Position numbers and translations under genes: made by a program
NCBI RefSeq assembly: GCF_001632805.1
Contig: NZ_CP007220.1
Location: forward strand, 4,154,001 to 4,218,000
Reading direction: 5' to 3'
Length of the DNA stretch: 64,000 nucleotides
DNA from: Mycobacteroides chelonae CCUG 47445
Lineage (GTDB): Bacteria; Actinomycetota; Actinomycetes; Mycobacteriales; Mycobacteriaceae
Shown: one piece after another, positions 1-7,555 of the stretch
Position numbering within the stretch: the stretch's first letter is position 1
Layout of the letters: each line of letters starts with the position of its first letter
Notes under the pieces: generated by a model
Database searches by the model: none
What the model was told of the DNA's origin: nothing
Seen by the model: the letters and a program-made list of their open reading frames with translations, nothing else

Positions 1-54
1 GCCTCGATGCCGTCAAAGTCTAAACACGTACGTGATGGCCCCTGCGGTGAGCGG

Positions 55-741
55 TCAGCCCTCCAGCTTGTAGCCCAGGCCGCGCACCGTCACCAGGTGC
101 ACCGGATTGGCCGGATCCGACTCGATCTTGGAGCGCAGCCGCTTGACGTGTACGTCAAGTGTCTTGGTGTCGCCGACATAGTCGGCACCCCACACACGGT
201 CGATCAACTGACCGCGGGTAAGTACCCGCCCGCTGTTCCGGATCAGGTATTCGAGCAGGTCGAACTCCTTGAGCGGCAGGGTGATCGCTTCCCCGTTCAC
301 CGACACCGTGTGCCGATCGACATCCATGCGGACCGGGCCGGCCTCCAAGACGCCATCGCCCGCGGTGGTCTCTTCGGAATCCGATCCGCGGCGCAACACG
401 GCGCGAATGCGGGCGATGAGCTCGCGCGCTGAGTACGGCTTGGTCACGTAGTCGTCGGCCCCAAGCTCCAGCCCGACGACCTTGTCGATCTCACTGTCGC
501 GTGCGGTCACCATGATCACCGGAACGCTGGACTTGGCGCGCAGCTGCTTGCACACATCGGTACCGCTCATTCCGGGCAGCATCAGGTCCAGCAGCACGAT
601 GTCGGCACCGGCACGTTCGAATTCGGCGAGCGCTGAGGGCCCGTCGTTGACGATGGTCGCCTCGAAGCCCTCCTTGCGCAGTAGGAAGGCCAGTGGATCG
701 GCCAGCGAGTCTTCGTCCTCAACAATCAAGACACTGGTCAT
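55..741 (-). CDS. regX3: Response regulator RegX3 (OmpR/PhoB class)
   Basis: This is the DNA-binding partner of SenX3, the phosphate-starvation two-component system of mycobacteria. The 228 aa product has a receiver domain (residues 1-120) with the acidic pair in VEDED, phospho-acceptor Asp52 in [11 protein letters not shown] and the conserved Lys in YVTKPYS. A winged-helix effector domain follows (about 130-228, ending [13 protein letters not shown]). The length is normal for the family. Its ATG overlaps the senX3 stop by 4 bp (ATGA), so the two are translationally coupled. The order gpm1-senX3-regX3 matches M. tuberculosis. By family knowledge it controls pst and phosphate-scavenging genes; no regulon can be read here. 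Confidence 0.97.
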   Translation of the reverse strand: MTSVLIVEDEDSLADPLAFLLRKEGFEATIVNDGPSALAEFERAGADIVLLDLMLPGMSGTDVCKQLRAKSSVPVIMVTARDSEIDKVVGLELGADDYVTKPYSARELIARIRAVLRRGSDSEETTAGDGVLEAGPVRMDVDRHTVSVNGEAITLPLKEFDLLEYLIRNSGRVLTRGQLIDRVWGADYVGDTKTLDVHVKRLRSKIESDPANPVHLVTVRGLGYKLEG

Positions 742-2051
742 CGACGTACATGTTCCTCTCGTGTAGTCGCTTGACGCTCCTCGCGTAAGCGGCTGGTTGG
801 TGCGTGCGGCGGGGCTTGGTTGGTCGCGTCTTTGCGGGGGGTGGGTTGATCTGCTTGCGGGCCGTCTGCGGATTCCTCGATCACGTCATCCTCTTCCTCA
901 TACACCGGGAGGGACAGCGTGAAGGTCGACCCGGTGCCGGGCTGGCTCCATAGCTTGATGGCGCCGTTGTGATTGGCAGCCACATGCTTGACGATCGCCA
1001 GACCCAACCCGGTGCCGCCGGTGTCGCGGGAGCGCGCCTTGTCGACCCGGAAGAACCGTTCAAAGACGCGTTCCTGATGTTCCTTGGCGATCCCGATGCC
1101 ACGGTCGGTGACGGCAATCTCGATCTTGTCGCCCCGGCGCCGGCGGCTGATCGACACCGGCGATCCGTGCGGCGAGTAGGCAATGGCGTTGGCCACCAGA
1201 TTGCTGATCGCGGTGATGAGCAGCGTGGGGTCACCGCGCACCTCGAAACCGCTGGGCGCGTCCGTGGTGACCGCGATATCGGCATTCTCGGCGGCCACCT
1301 TGGACCGGCTCAACGCTTCGGACACCACGAAGTCGACGTCGACGACCTCCAGATCGGGAAGTTTCTCGGCACCCTGCAGCCGGGAGAGCGCGATGAGTTC
1401 GGTAACCATGTTGCCCAGGCGGCGAGACTCCGCGAGAACCTGCTCGCCGAAATGCTGCACGGTCTCGGGTTCGTCCGAGGATTCCAGTAGTGCCTCGGCG
1501 AGCACGCCCATCGCGCCGACAGGCGTCTTGAGCTCATGACTGACATTGGCCACGAAATCGCGGCGGGTGGCCTCCATGCGGACATGCTCGGAGTCGTCGT
1601 CGACATAGATGACGGCCCAGCGCGGATCGGCATCGGAGAGCCTGCGCACATGCCCGCGCAGCGAGAACCCCGCGCGACCCGGCGCCTTCGGCTTGGTGGT
1701 CAGATCCACTTCGACGGCCTCACCGGTGGCCAGCGTCCGTTGGGCGGCGGTCCATGCCTGCTCGTCGAGCTGGCGGTCGCGTACCAGGCCCAGCTCCCGC
1801 GCACGGGCATTGACCAGGACGACGTCCTGGTGTTTGTCGACGACGACAATTCCGGTCGGTGAGATGGCGACAATGCGCTCGAGCATCTGGGAAACGGTCA
1901 AACCGCTCTGGGCTACCTGCGAACCTTTCCGGACCGCGCGGTGGGTCGAAGAGCGGCGCGAGTACCACGCGCCCAGCACCGCACCCGCAGCAAGCGCCAC
2001 GACGGCTGCGATCGTCACGATCACAACCAGAGAGCCCGATGAGGCGGTCAC
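738..2051 (-). CDS. senX3: Sensor histidine kinase SenX3
   Basis: This membrane histidine kinase pairs with RegX3. The 437 aa product starts with one hydrophobic segment (about residues 8-30), then a PAS-like domain (about 50-150), a dimerisation box SHELKTP with phospho-acceptor His172, and an ATPase domain with an N box (SNLVANAI), G1 (DRGIGI) and G2 ([11 protein letters not shown]). The C-terminal tail is acidic, then Arg/Glu-rich and low-complexity. The start is GTG. Inverted GTTCACC-type boxes lie in the upstream 150 bp, so autoregulation by RegX3 is plausible. gpm1 lies upstream on the same strand. Confidence 0.96.
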   Translation of the reverse strand: MTASSGSLVVIVTIAAVVALAAGAVLGAWYSRRSSTHRAVRKGSQVAQSGLTVSQMLERIVAISPTGIVVVDKHQDVVLVNARARELGLVRDRQLDEQAWTAAQRTLATGEAVEVDLTTKPKAPGRAGFSLRGHVRRLSDADPRWAVIYVDDDSEHVRMEATRRDFVANVSHELKTPVGAMGVLAEALLESSDEPETVQHFGEQVLAESRRLGNMVTELIALSRLQGAEKLPDLEVVDVDFVVSEALSRSKVAAENADIAVTTDAPSGFEVRGDPTLLITAISNLVANAIAYSPHGSPVSISRRRRGDKIEIAVTDRGIGIAKEHQERVFERFFRVDKARSRDTGGTGLGLAIVKHVAANHNGAIKLWSQPGTGSTFTLSLPVYEEEDDVIEESADGPQADQPTPRKDATNQAPPHAPTSRLREERQATTREEHVRR

Positions 2052-2066
2052 GCGAAAAGCGTACGC

Positions 2067-2155
2067 ATTCGGTGAACGTCACCCCAGCAGCGTGCGGCTA
2101 AATGCCGAGCAAGTCACACATTCCCGCACAGGTGTTAGGCGTGAGTTCACCGAAT
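2067..2155 (-). promoter_or_regulatory. Candidate RegX3 boxes upstream of senX3
   Basis: ATTCGGTGAAC (2067-2077) is repeated as its exact reverse complement GTTCACCGAAT (2145-2155), 67 bp apart, in the gap before senX3. GTTCACC-like half-sites are typical of PhoB/PhoP/RegX3-class regulators, so autoregulation is the likely role. The motif is seen; the binding is inferred. Confidence 0.55.
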
Positions 2156-2201
2156 ATTCGCCGATTGGCGAAGTTTTGGTGGGTCAGGCTCACCAGGAAG
2201 G

Positions 2202-2972
2202 CTATTTAGCGCCCTGATTGGCTACCGCTGCGGCTCCGGCGGCAGCTGCCTCCGGATCCAGGTAAACCCCACCTGCCGTGATCGGTTTGAGGTTCTCGTC
2301 AAGGTCGTACCGCAACGGAATACCCGTGGGGATGTTCAGTCCCACGATCTCCTCATCGGAGATCCCGTCGAGGTACTTCACCAGGGCCCGTAGCGAATTA
2401 CCGTGGGCGGCAACCAGAACCGTCTTACCCGCACGAAGTTCCGGCACAATGGCCTCCTCGTAGTACGGCACGAATCGCGCCACCACATCGGCCAGGCATT
2501 CGGTGAGCGGTCCGCCGCCGATATCGGCGTAGCGAGGGTCCTGATCCTGGCTGTAGTGGCTGCCCCGCTCGATGGGTGGCGGCGGGGTGTCGTAGCTGCG
2601 GCGCCAGGCCATGAACTGGTCCTCGCCGTACTTGGCCTTGGTTTCGGCCTTGTCCAGACCCTGCAGCGCACCGTAGTGCCGCTCGTTGAGGCGCCAGTCC
2701 CGTACTACCGGGATCCAGAGCCGATCAGCGGTGTCGAGGGCCAAATGCGCGGTGTTGATCGCGCGGCGCAGCAGCGAGGTGAACAGGATGTCCGGCAGCA
2801 GCCCCTGCTGAGCCAACAGCTCGCCACCGCGCTGGGCCTCTGATCTGCCCTTTTCGGTCAGGTCGACGTCGACCCAGCCGGTGAACAGGTTCTTCGCATT
2901 CCACTGGCTCTCACCGTGGCGCAGCAGGATAAGGGTGGCTCCGCTTGCCTGATTGGAGGTCTCGCCGCTCAT
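2202..2972 (-). CDS. gpmA: 2,3-bisphosphoglycerate-dependent phosphoglycerate mutase
   Basis: This glycolytic enzyme interconverts 3- and 2-phosphoglycerate. The 256 aa product carries the phosphohistidine motif [10 protein letters not shown] (His19) and the second catalytic His in [13 protein letters not shown]. It also has the [12 protein letters not shown] signature and the [12 protein letters not shown] segment of dPGM enzymes. The last 15 residues are Ala-rich. It lies 150 bp upstream of senX3 on the same strand, as gpm1 does in M. tuberculosis. The start is ATG with only a weak GAGAG upstream. The symbol gpm1 is also used in mycobacteria. Confidence 0.97.
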   Translation of the reverse strand: MSGETSNQASGATLILLRHGESQWNAKNLFTGWVDVDLTEKGRSEAQRGGELLAQQGLLPDILFTSLLRRAINTAHLALDTADRLWIPVVRDWRLNERHYGALQGLDKAETKAKYGEDQFMAWRRSYDTPPPPIERGSHYSQDQDPRYADIGGGPLTECLADVVARFVPYYEEAIVPELRAGKTVLVAAHGNSLRALVKYLDGISDEEIVGLNIPTGIPLRYDLDENLKPITAGGVYLDPEAAAAGAAAVANQGAK

Positions 2973-3015
2973 GAGCGCCAGTCTCTCATGTGGCTGCCCA
3001 GCTGCTCCCGACGTA

Positions 3016-3546
3016 TCAACCCAGTCCCCTGTTCAGATCGGCGCAGCGCATGTCTCGAACCACCGCGGACGCGTTGGTCACGAGTTCGCGCGCGGAGTAT
3101 CGGCATGCGACGGGGTCGCGCACCACCCCTACGCGGACGCGCAGCACGTTGAGCGCGTTTGCGACATGAAGTGCCACCACCGCGCCCGACCACCTGGCCG
3201 ACGGCGGCTCCGGGACCCTCATTGCCGCGGACAACATGTTCACCGTCCGCGCGGCGGGGTCATCGAGATGTGCGGGCGGTGCAGCGCCGAGTTCCTGAAC
3301 GACCATGTCCAGGAGGACCTCCTCGGCGATGGTCGCTTCAAAGAACTGGACGTGCTGGATGTAGACGGGGTCGCCGCCGTCCATTCCGGTATCGCAGGCG
3401 AAAAACACCGCGGTGACAGCCCGGGGCGAGAGGCCCGCGGACGCGGCGGTGCCCACCGCTGCCGCCGCGATCTCGAAGAGTTCGGCGTCATCGGTGAATC
3501 CCATCTGCTCGCGGCCCCAGCCAGACGAGTCGAAGAGCGACTTCAC
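3016..3546 (-). CDS. Uncharacterised cytosolic protein
   Basis: I do not recognise this family. The GTG start at 3546 is chosen because a perfect AGGAGGT lies 7 nt before it; upstream in-frame starts have none. The product is about 176 aa, acidic to neutral, with no signal peptide or clear membrane segment. Helical Ala-rich stretches dominate, with one distinctive patch ([18 protein letters not shown]) holding one of only three cysteines. It lies 57 bp after the PapA-like acyltransferase on the same strand and is probably the last gene of that lipid operon. The strong ribosome site and GC-rich third positions support coding; the function is unknown. Confidence 0.7.
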   Translation of the reverse strand: MKSLFDSSGWGREQMGFTDDAELFEIAAAAVGTAASAGLSPRAVTAVFFACDTGMDGGDPVYIQHVQFFEATIAEEVLLDMVVQELGAAPPAHLDDPAARTVNMLSAAMRVPEPPSARWSGAVVALHVANALNVLRVRVGVVRDPVACRYSARELVTNASAVVRDMRCADLNRGLG

Positions 3547-3602
3547 TTCGGCACCTCCTGCAATCATCGAGACCACTGGCCACGGGATGCGTGTTTGACG
3601 AT

Positions 3603-4931
3603 TCAGTCGAAAACCTTTACCGGAATTAACTTCTCGATCTCGGACTGCAGTATCTGCTCAATTCGCCGCGCGGTGTTCTTGCCGGCCACGAGCTTGGTGA
3701 AGTCGATACTCAGACGCCCGTTGTAGCTGGTGATGAAGTAGATGCGTCCCTCAACCATCGCGATGCCCCGTGTCGCGATGAACGCGCTCACGGCATGAAG
3801 CTCGACACCGCAACGGAAATCGTTGATATCCACCCCGTCTGGTGTTGTGAAGTCCGCCACGCGCCCCCAGTTGGTGATCTGGATGGCGGTGAAGGTGGGG
3901 ACCAAACCTCCCATGGGCACCAGAAGGAAGTACCGTCTGGCCAGCGACAGCGCCCGCCGGAAATCGCCACGGACAAATGCCGTTTGGTGAATGCGGGTGG
4001 TTCGCAACCCCTCGCGGATATCCGTGGTGACGTGACGGGCAAGCTCGAGCGCGTCGCTGCCTCGGTCCACCTCGAGGATCGTCTCGGCAATGCCCAGCAC
4101 ATTGGTGCCCTCCGTAGCAGCGACCGGCGGGTCGATCCGGGAGCGCAGATTCACAAATGAGGAAACTGCCACGGGTAGTTGACTTTTCCCTGATATCTCG
4201 CGCTCGGCGAGCACCAGCGCAGCGCTGATGAGTCCGTTGAGCGTGACCCCGTGCGCACGCCCTACCTCAAGGAGTCGATCGGTCTGCTCCACCGACAGGT
4301 GAACACGCGCCCGTTGGGCACGGCGTGGCCGGAACGCGGTCCAGACCCATTCGGGCCCGCGGTACGCGGGACGAAGGTCCATCATCTGCCGGGACGGCGA
4401 TTCGGTGTAGCCGCGCGCTCGCAGCAGAGTCTCCGAGCTCGCCGGAATGGGATGCGGCGGCGCACCGACCAACCCGCTGATGCCGTTGACTGCGCGCGTT
4501 CGCCCCGTGTAGAGACTCCACAGGTCATGCAGGTATGCCAGAGCCGCGTCGGCATCGGCGATGGCGTGATGCAAGAGCAACGTCATGCGGAACTTCTCGC
4601 CCGACCGGTACACGCGCAGCGCGCAGACCTGCCCAACAGGTAACGCCGACTTACCGGTCAGGACATAGTCTTCGACAGCGGCATCACTGACATCGCCGAA
4701 CACGGCGACCGGACGTTCACCACCCGTAAATCGGAGTTCAAAACCTCTGCGCGACACATGGATTCGACCACCCAACACTGGGTACATGTCCACGAGGTCG
4801 CCGAGAGCCCCCTCGAGCGCGGCATCCTCCAGCACACCCGTGCCGTAGCAATGTTGAGCAACCGTGGCACCCGAGACGACGAATAACGACTCCGAAGGCG
4901 CGAGAACACGCGGGGGCAACAGCTCGGGCAT
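3603..4931 (-). CDS. PapA-like condensation-fold acyltransferase
   Basis: The product is a likely acyl-CoA-dependent O-acyltransferase of the polyketide-associated protein/condensation superfamily. The first ATG at 4967 lacks a ribosome site. The ATG at 4931 follows AAAGGAGC and begins MPELLPPRVLAPSE, so I prefer it (442 aa). The active-site motif HHAIAD is at about residues 121-126. Other family-like parts are a Tyr-Pro-x-Leu-Gly-Gly motif near residue 50 and a C-terminal SYNGRLSID strand. In M. tuberculosis such proteins acylate trehalose or phthiocerol lipids. Here the neighbours are oxidoreductases and an acyl-CoA ligase, so a surface or storage lipid ester is a reasonable product. The acceptor cannot be read. 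Confidence 0.8.
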   Translation of the reverse strand: MPELLPPRVLAPSESLFVVSGATVAQHCYGTGVLEDAALEGALGDLVDMYPVLGGRIHVSRRGFELRFTGGERPVAVFGDVSDAAVEDYVLTGKSALPVGQVCALRVYRSGEKFRMTLLLHHAIADADAALAYLHDLWSLYTGRTRAVNGISGLVGAPPHPIPASSETLLRARGYTESPSRQMMDLRPAYRGPEWVWTAFRPRRAQRARVHLSVEQTDRLLEVGRAHGVTLNGLISAALVLAEREISGKSQLPVAVSSFVNLRSRIDPPVAATEGTNVLGIAETILEVDRGSDALELARHVTTDIREGLRTTRIHQTAFVRGDFRRALSLARRYFLLVPMGGLVPTFTAIQITNWGRVADFTTPDGVDINDFRCGVELHAVSAFIATRGIAMVEGRIYFITSYNGRLSIDFTKLVAGKNTARRIEQILQSEIEKLIPVKVFD

Positions 4932-4952
4932 GAAGCTCCTTTGACAAGCCAG

Positions 4953-5000
4953 GTACTCGATACACAAAGTTATCGATACTGAAAGTACCCGATACTTATC
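4953..5000. repeat. Three 16-bp tandem iterons before the PapA-like gene
   Basis: Three consecutive 16-bp units occur in exact phase: GTACTCGATACACAAA (4953), GTTATCGATACTGAAA (4969) and GTACCCGATACTTATC (4985). Each shares the core CGATAC and a following A/T-rich half. They sit 22-69 bp upstream of the acyltransferase start, in the only sizeable gap of this operon. A multimeric regulator site is likely. No known regulator is assigned. Confidence 0.65.
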
Positions 5001-5063
5001 ATCTTGCCACGTACCGCGGCATCAACGCAGGTCAGGGCGTCAACCCCATGCCCGCGATGTCCG

Positions 5064-6605
5064 CTACTCGGCGATTGCCGCCGCCGCGACCGTCCGGGCG
5101 GGTCCTACCTGACCCGCGAAGGCATAGTCATCGAGCGGGAACGCCTGCGACGACCGGCGTGCGGCCTGCGTCGTCTGAGGCCTGATGTACGCGGATTCGC
5201 CGTTGTGGTCGAAGTAGTAGCTGTTGGCAGTGGTGCAATTACCGGTCTGGAACAGCGAGTACGTGTAGCGCGACCGCGCATCCCTGGTCCACGCGTCGGC
5301 CGCGTCGGCACGCACCTCGACGTCGGTGGCCCCGAGCCGTTGGGCCTCGCCGATGACCCGCCCGATATGGATTGCGGCGGTGTCGACCACGCTGTGGTAC
5401 GTGCCACCGGTCCAGCCGTATTGCCCAAAGACGTTGAAACTGTTGGGCAATCCCGGTATGGAGAAGCCGTGATAACTCTGCGGCGGGTGATTCTGATAGA
5501 ACTCGGCGAGATCGAAGCCGCCCCGACCGATCACCGGCCGATCCCGATACACCTGCGGGTCGAAGAACAACCGGAATCCGGTGGCGAGGATCAAGGCGTC
5601 GATCTCTCGTTCCACGCCCGCGGCAGTACGAACGCCGTCGGCGGTGATGGTGTCGATCGGATCGGTAACCAGCTCCACGTTCGCCCGGTTGAAGGTCGGC
5701 AGATAGGTGTTGGAGGTGGCGGGGCGCTTACACCCGAAGTCGTAGTCGGGGGTCAGCCTGGCCCGTAACTCCTTATCGGGCACCTGCAGCCGGTACGAGA
5801 CATTACCGAGCAGCCAACGCAGCGCCCCTGGGGTGTTGCCCAGGCGACCGGCATTGAGCACCCCGTAGACAAGCGCACCGCCCACGATGAATTCCAGGCC
5901 CTCCTGAAGCAACCGCTGAGTCCTCGGTATCCGGCGGAACAGTGCCCGCACCGGCGCCGGCATGCTCGGGTCGATCTTGGGGAAGACCCAGATCGGGGTC
6001 CGCTGATAGACGTCGAGATGGCCGACTTCACGTGCGATCTCCGGAATGATCTGCACAGCACTGGCCCCGGTGCCGATGATGGCGACACGCTTGCCCTTCA
6101 GGTCCACGCTGTGGTCCCAGGCCGCCGAACGCAGGACGGTGCCGCGGAAGTCGTCAAGCCCCTTCAGTTCTGCCGGTTTGGGCTCGGGAAATGGGCCCGC
6201 CGCGACGACGACGAATCTGGCCGTCACCTCCTGCCCATTGACCCGAAGCCGCCACAACTTCGCGGCCTCGTCCCAGGTGCGCGCACCGACATCGCTGCCA
6301 AATCTGACGAAACGCTGCACGTCGTTTTCCCGGTACAGCCGCTCGATGTAGCTGAGCACCTCTCCGCCCTTGGCGTAGAACCTGGTCCAATCCGGGTTCA
6401 GAGCATGACGAAACTGGTAGGCCTGTGCCGGAATGTCTACTCCGATACCCGGGTAGACGTTCTGGCGCCAGGTACCGCCGACGCCGTCCATACGCTCGTA
6501 GATGACGAAGTCGTCGATACCGCGCCGGCGCAGCTCCAACCCGATACCGAATCCGGCCAGCCCGGCACCGATGACGGCGACATAGTGATCAGGTTGGTCG
6601 CTCAT
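5064..6605 (-). CDS. Baeyer-Villiger-type flavin monooxygenase
   Basis: This is an FAD/NADPH-dependent class B flavoprotein monooxygenase of 513 aa. The FAD Rossmann motif GAGLAG is near residue 13, followed by the family segment GGTWRQNVYPGIGVD. The NADPH Rossmann motif is GTGASA (about 178-183). The Baeyer-Villiger fingerprint FxGxxxHxxxW(P/D) is present as FRGTVLRSAAWD, with Arg where His is expected. The C-terminal part keeps ATGF and PNSFNVFGQYGW. It overlaps the diiron protein upstream by 4 bp. Substrates of relatives (EthA, MymA) are ketones, thioamides or lipids. The missing His makes true Baeyer-Villiger chemistry uncertain. Confidence 0.88.
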   Translation of the reverse strand: MSDQPDHYVAVIGAGLAGFGIGLELRRRGIDDFVIYERMDGVGGTWRQNVYPGIGVDIPAQAYQFRHALNPDWTRFYAKGGEVLSYIERLYRENDVQRFVRFGSDVGARTWDEAAKLWRLRVNGQEVTARFVVVAAGPFPEPKPAELKGLDDFRGTVLRSAAWDHSVDLKGKRVAIIGTGASAVQIIPEIAREVGHLDVYQRTPIWVFPKIDPSMPAPVRALFRRIPRTQRLLQEGLEFIVGGALVYGVLNAGRLGNTPGALRWLLGNVSYRLQVPDKELRARLTPDYDFGCKRPATSNTYLPTFNRANVELVTDPIDTITADGVRTAAGVEREIDALILATGFRLFFDPQVYRDRPVIGRGGFDLAEFYQNHPPQSYHGFSIPGLPNSFNVFGQYGWTGGTYHSVVDTAAIHIGRVIGEAQRLGATDVEVRADAADAWTRDARSRYTYSLFQTGNCTTANSYYFDHNGESAYIRPQTTQAARRSSQAFPLDDYAFAGQVGPARTVAAAAIAE

Positions 6606-7543
6606 GCGCTGACCTCGTAGGTAAGTTCCTTGGACCAGCTCGGCTGTTCGGCAAGCCAGCGCTTGGGGTAATAGTCGGACAGCTTGACCATGGTGTTGGC
6701 CACCGCGTGATACGGGCCGTGCAGAGGGTTCTGCGCATTGGTGATCATCGCCGCACCAAGCCGCAGTACCTGGTACACCAGCAATCGCGTGCCCTTGCCA
6801 CGGCTGCCGACGTTGACGAACCGCTCCATCGCGTCGTACAGGCGCTGCTCACGCAGGCCCATGCCAATCAGATTGCCCTTGATCCGGTTGATCAGCGGGA
6901 TCCCGGTGCCGAGCCCCAGGAGCAGACCCATGAGCAGCGACGGGTTGAGCACGGTAGCGACATTCTCGATGATGACGCGGCGCAGATTGCCCTGACCCAT
7001 CATGTCCAACACATGGAAATCGACTGCCAAATGGCGTGATTCGTCGGAATTGATATGCCGGAAGGCCTGGTGGCAGATCGGGTCGTTGACCTCCTCCAGC
7101 AGGAATTTCAGCAGCGCGCCATCCAGGGCCACTTCCAGTAACGGGATGATGGTGCCCAACACGGTCAGCGACAGCCCGTCCGAGTAGCGGTCCAGCCATT
7201 CAATGGCCAAGCGCACGTTCACATTGGGGACGGGCACTTCATCCTGCTCGAGCATGCCCCAGCGCCGCATCAATGCCAGCTCGGCATTCGCGTGCTTTTG
7301 CTCTTCGGCATGGAAGTATCGATAGATCTCCGCGAGCGTCTCGTTGGGGGCTTTTTTGGCCAACGCCGAAAAGCCGCGCGCACCGATGTTCTCGATCCAC
7401 ACCAGATCGGCCATGAAGGCCTTCAGCTTGGGACGCTGCTCATCGGTGATCTGCTCGGCACCGGGTGCATCCCAGTCCACATCGGCCAGGGCCCACTGTT
7501 TGTCCTTGATGGTCTGCAGCATGTCTTCCAGAACAATGGCCAT
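6602..7543 (-). CDS. Ferritin-like diiron protein (AurF-like oxygenase fold)
   Basis: This predicted four-helix-bundle diiron protein has 313 aa. Two E...ExxH-type ligand sets are visible: WIEN with AEEQKHA (about residues 50-85), and LEEVND with SDESRH (about 147-170). That arrangement is typical of ferritin-like oxidases such as AurF-type N-oxygenases and acyl desaturase relatives. A hydrophobic stretch (about 195-225) may bind membrane or lipid. The stop overlaps the monooxygenase ATG by 4 bp, and the start is 12 bp after the fusion protein's stop, so it belongs to the operon. The reaction is unknown; an oxidase partner for the adjacent flavoproteins is inferred from context only. Confidence 0.75.
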   Translation of the reverse strand: MAIVLEDMLQTIKDKQWALADVDWDAPGAEQITDEQRPKLKAFMADLVWIENIGARGFSALAKKAPNETLAEIYRYFHAEEQKHANAELALMRRWGMLEQDEVPVPNVNVRLAIEWLDRYSDGLSLTVLGTIIPLLEVALDGALLKFLLEEVNDPICHQAFRHINSDESRHLAVDFHVLDMMGQGNLRRVIIENVATVLNPSLLMGLLLGLGTGIPLINRIKGNLIGMGLREQRLYDAMERFVNVGSRGKGTRLLVYQVLRLGAAMITNAQNPLHGPYHAVANTMVKLSDYYPKRWLAEQPSWSKELTYEVSA

Positions 7544-7555
7544 CTCTCGTCCTTC

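Noticed and set aside
1..54. CACGTACGTG palindrome (25-34) as an operator or terminator of regX3
   Set aside because: The stem is only 5 bp per arm with no loop or T-run, and the flank is cut by the window edge.
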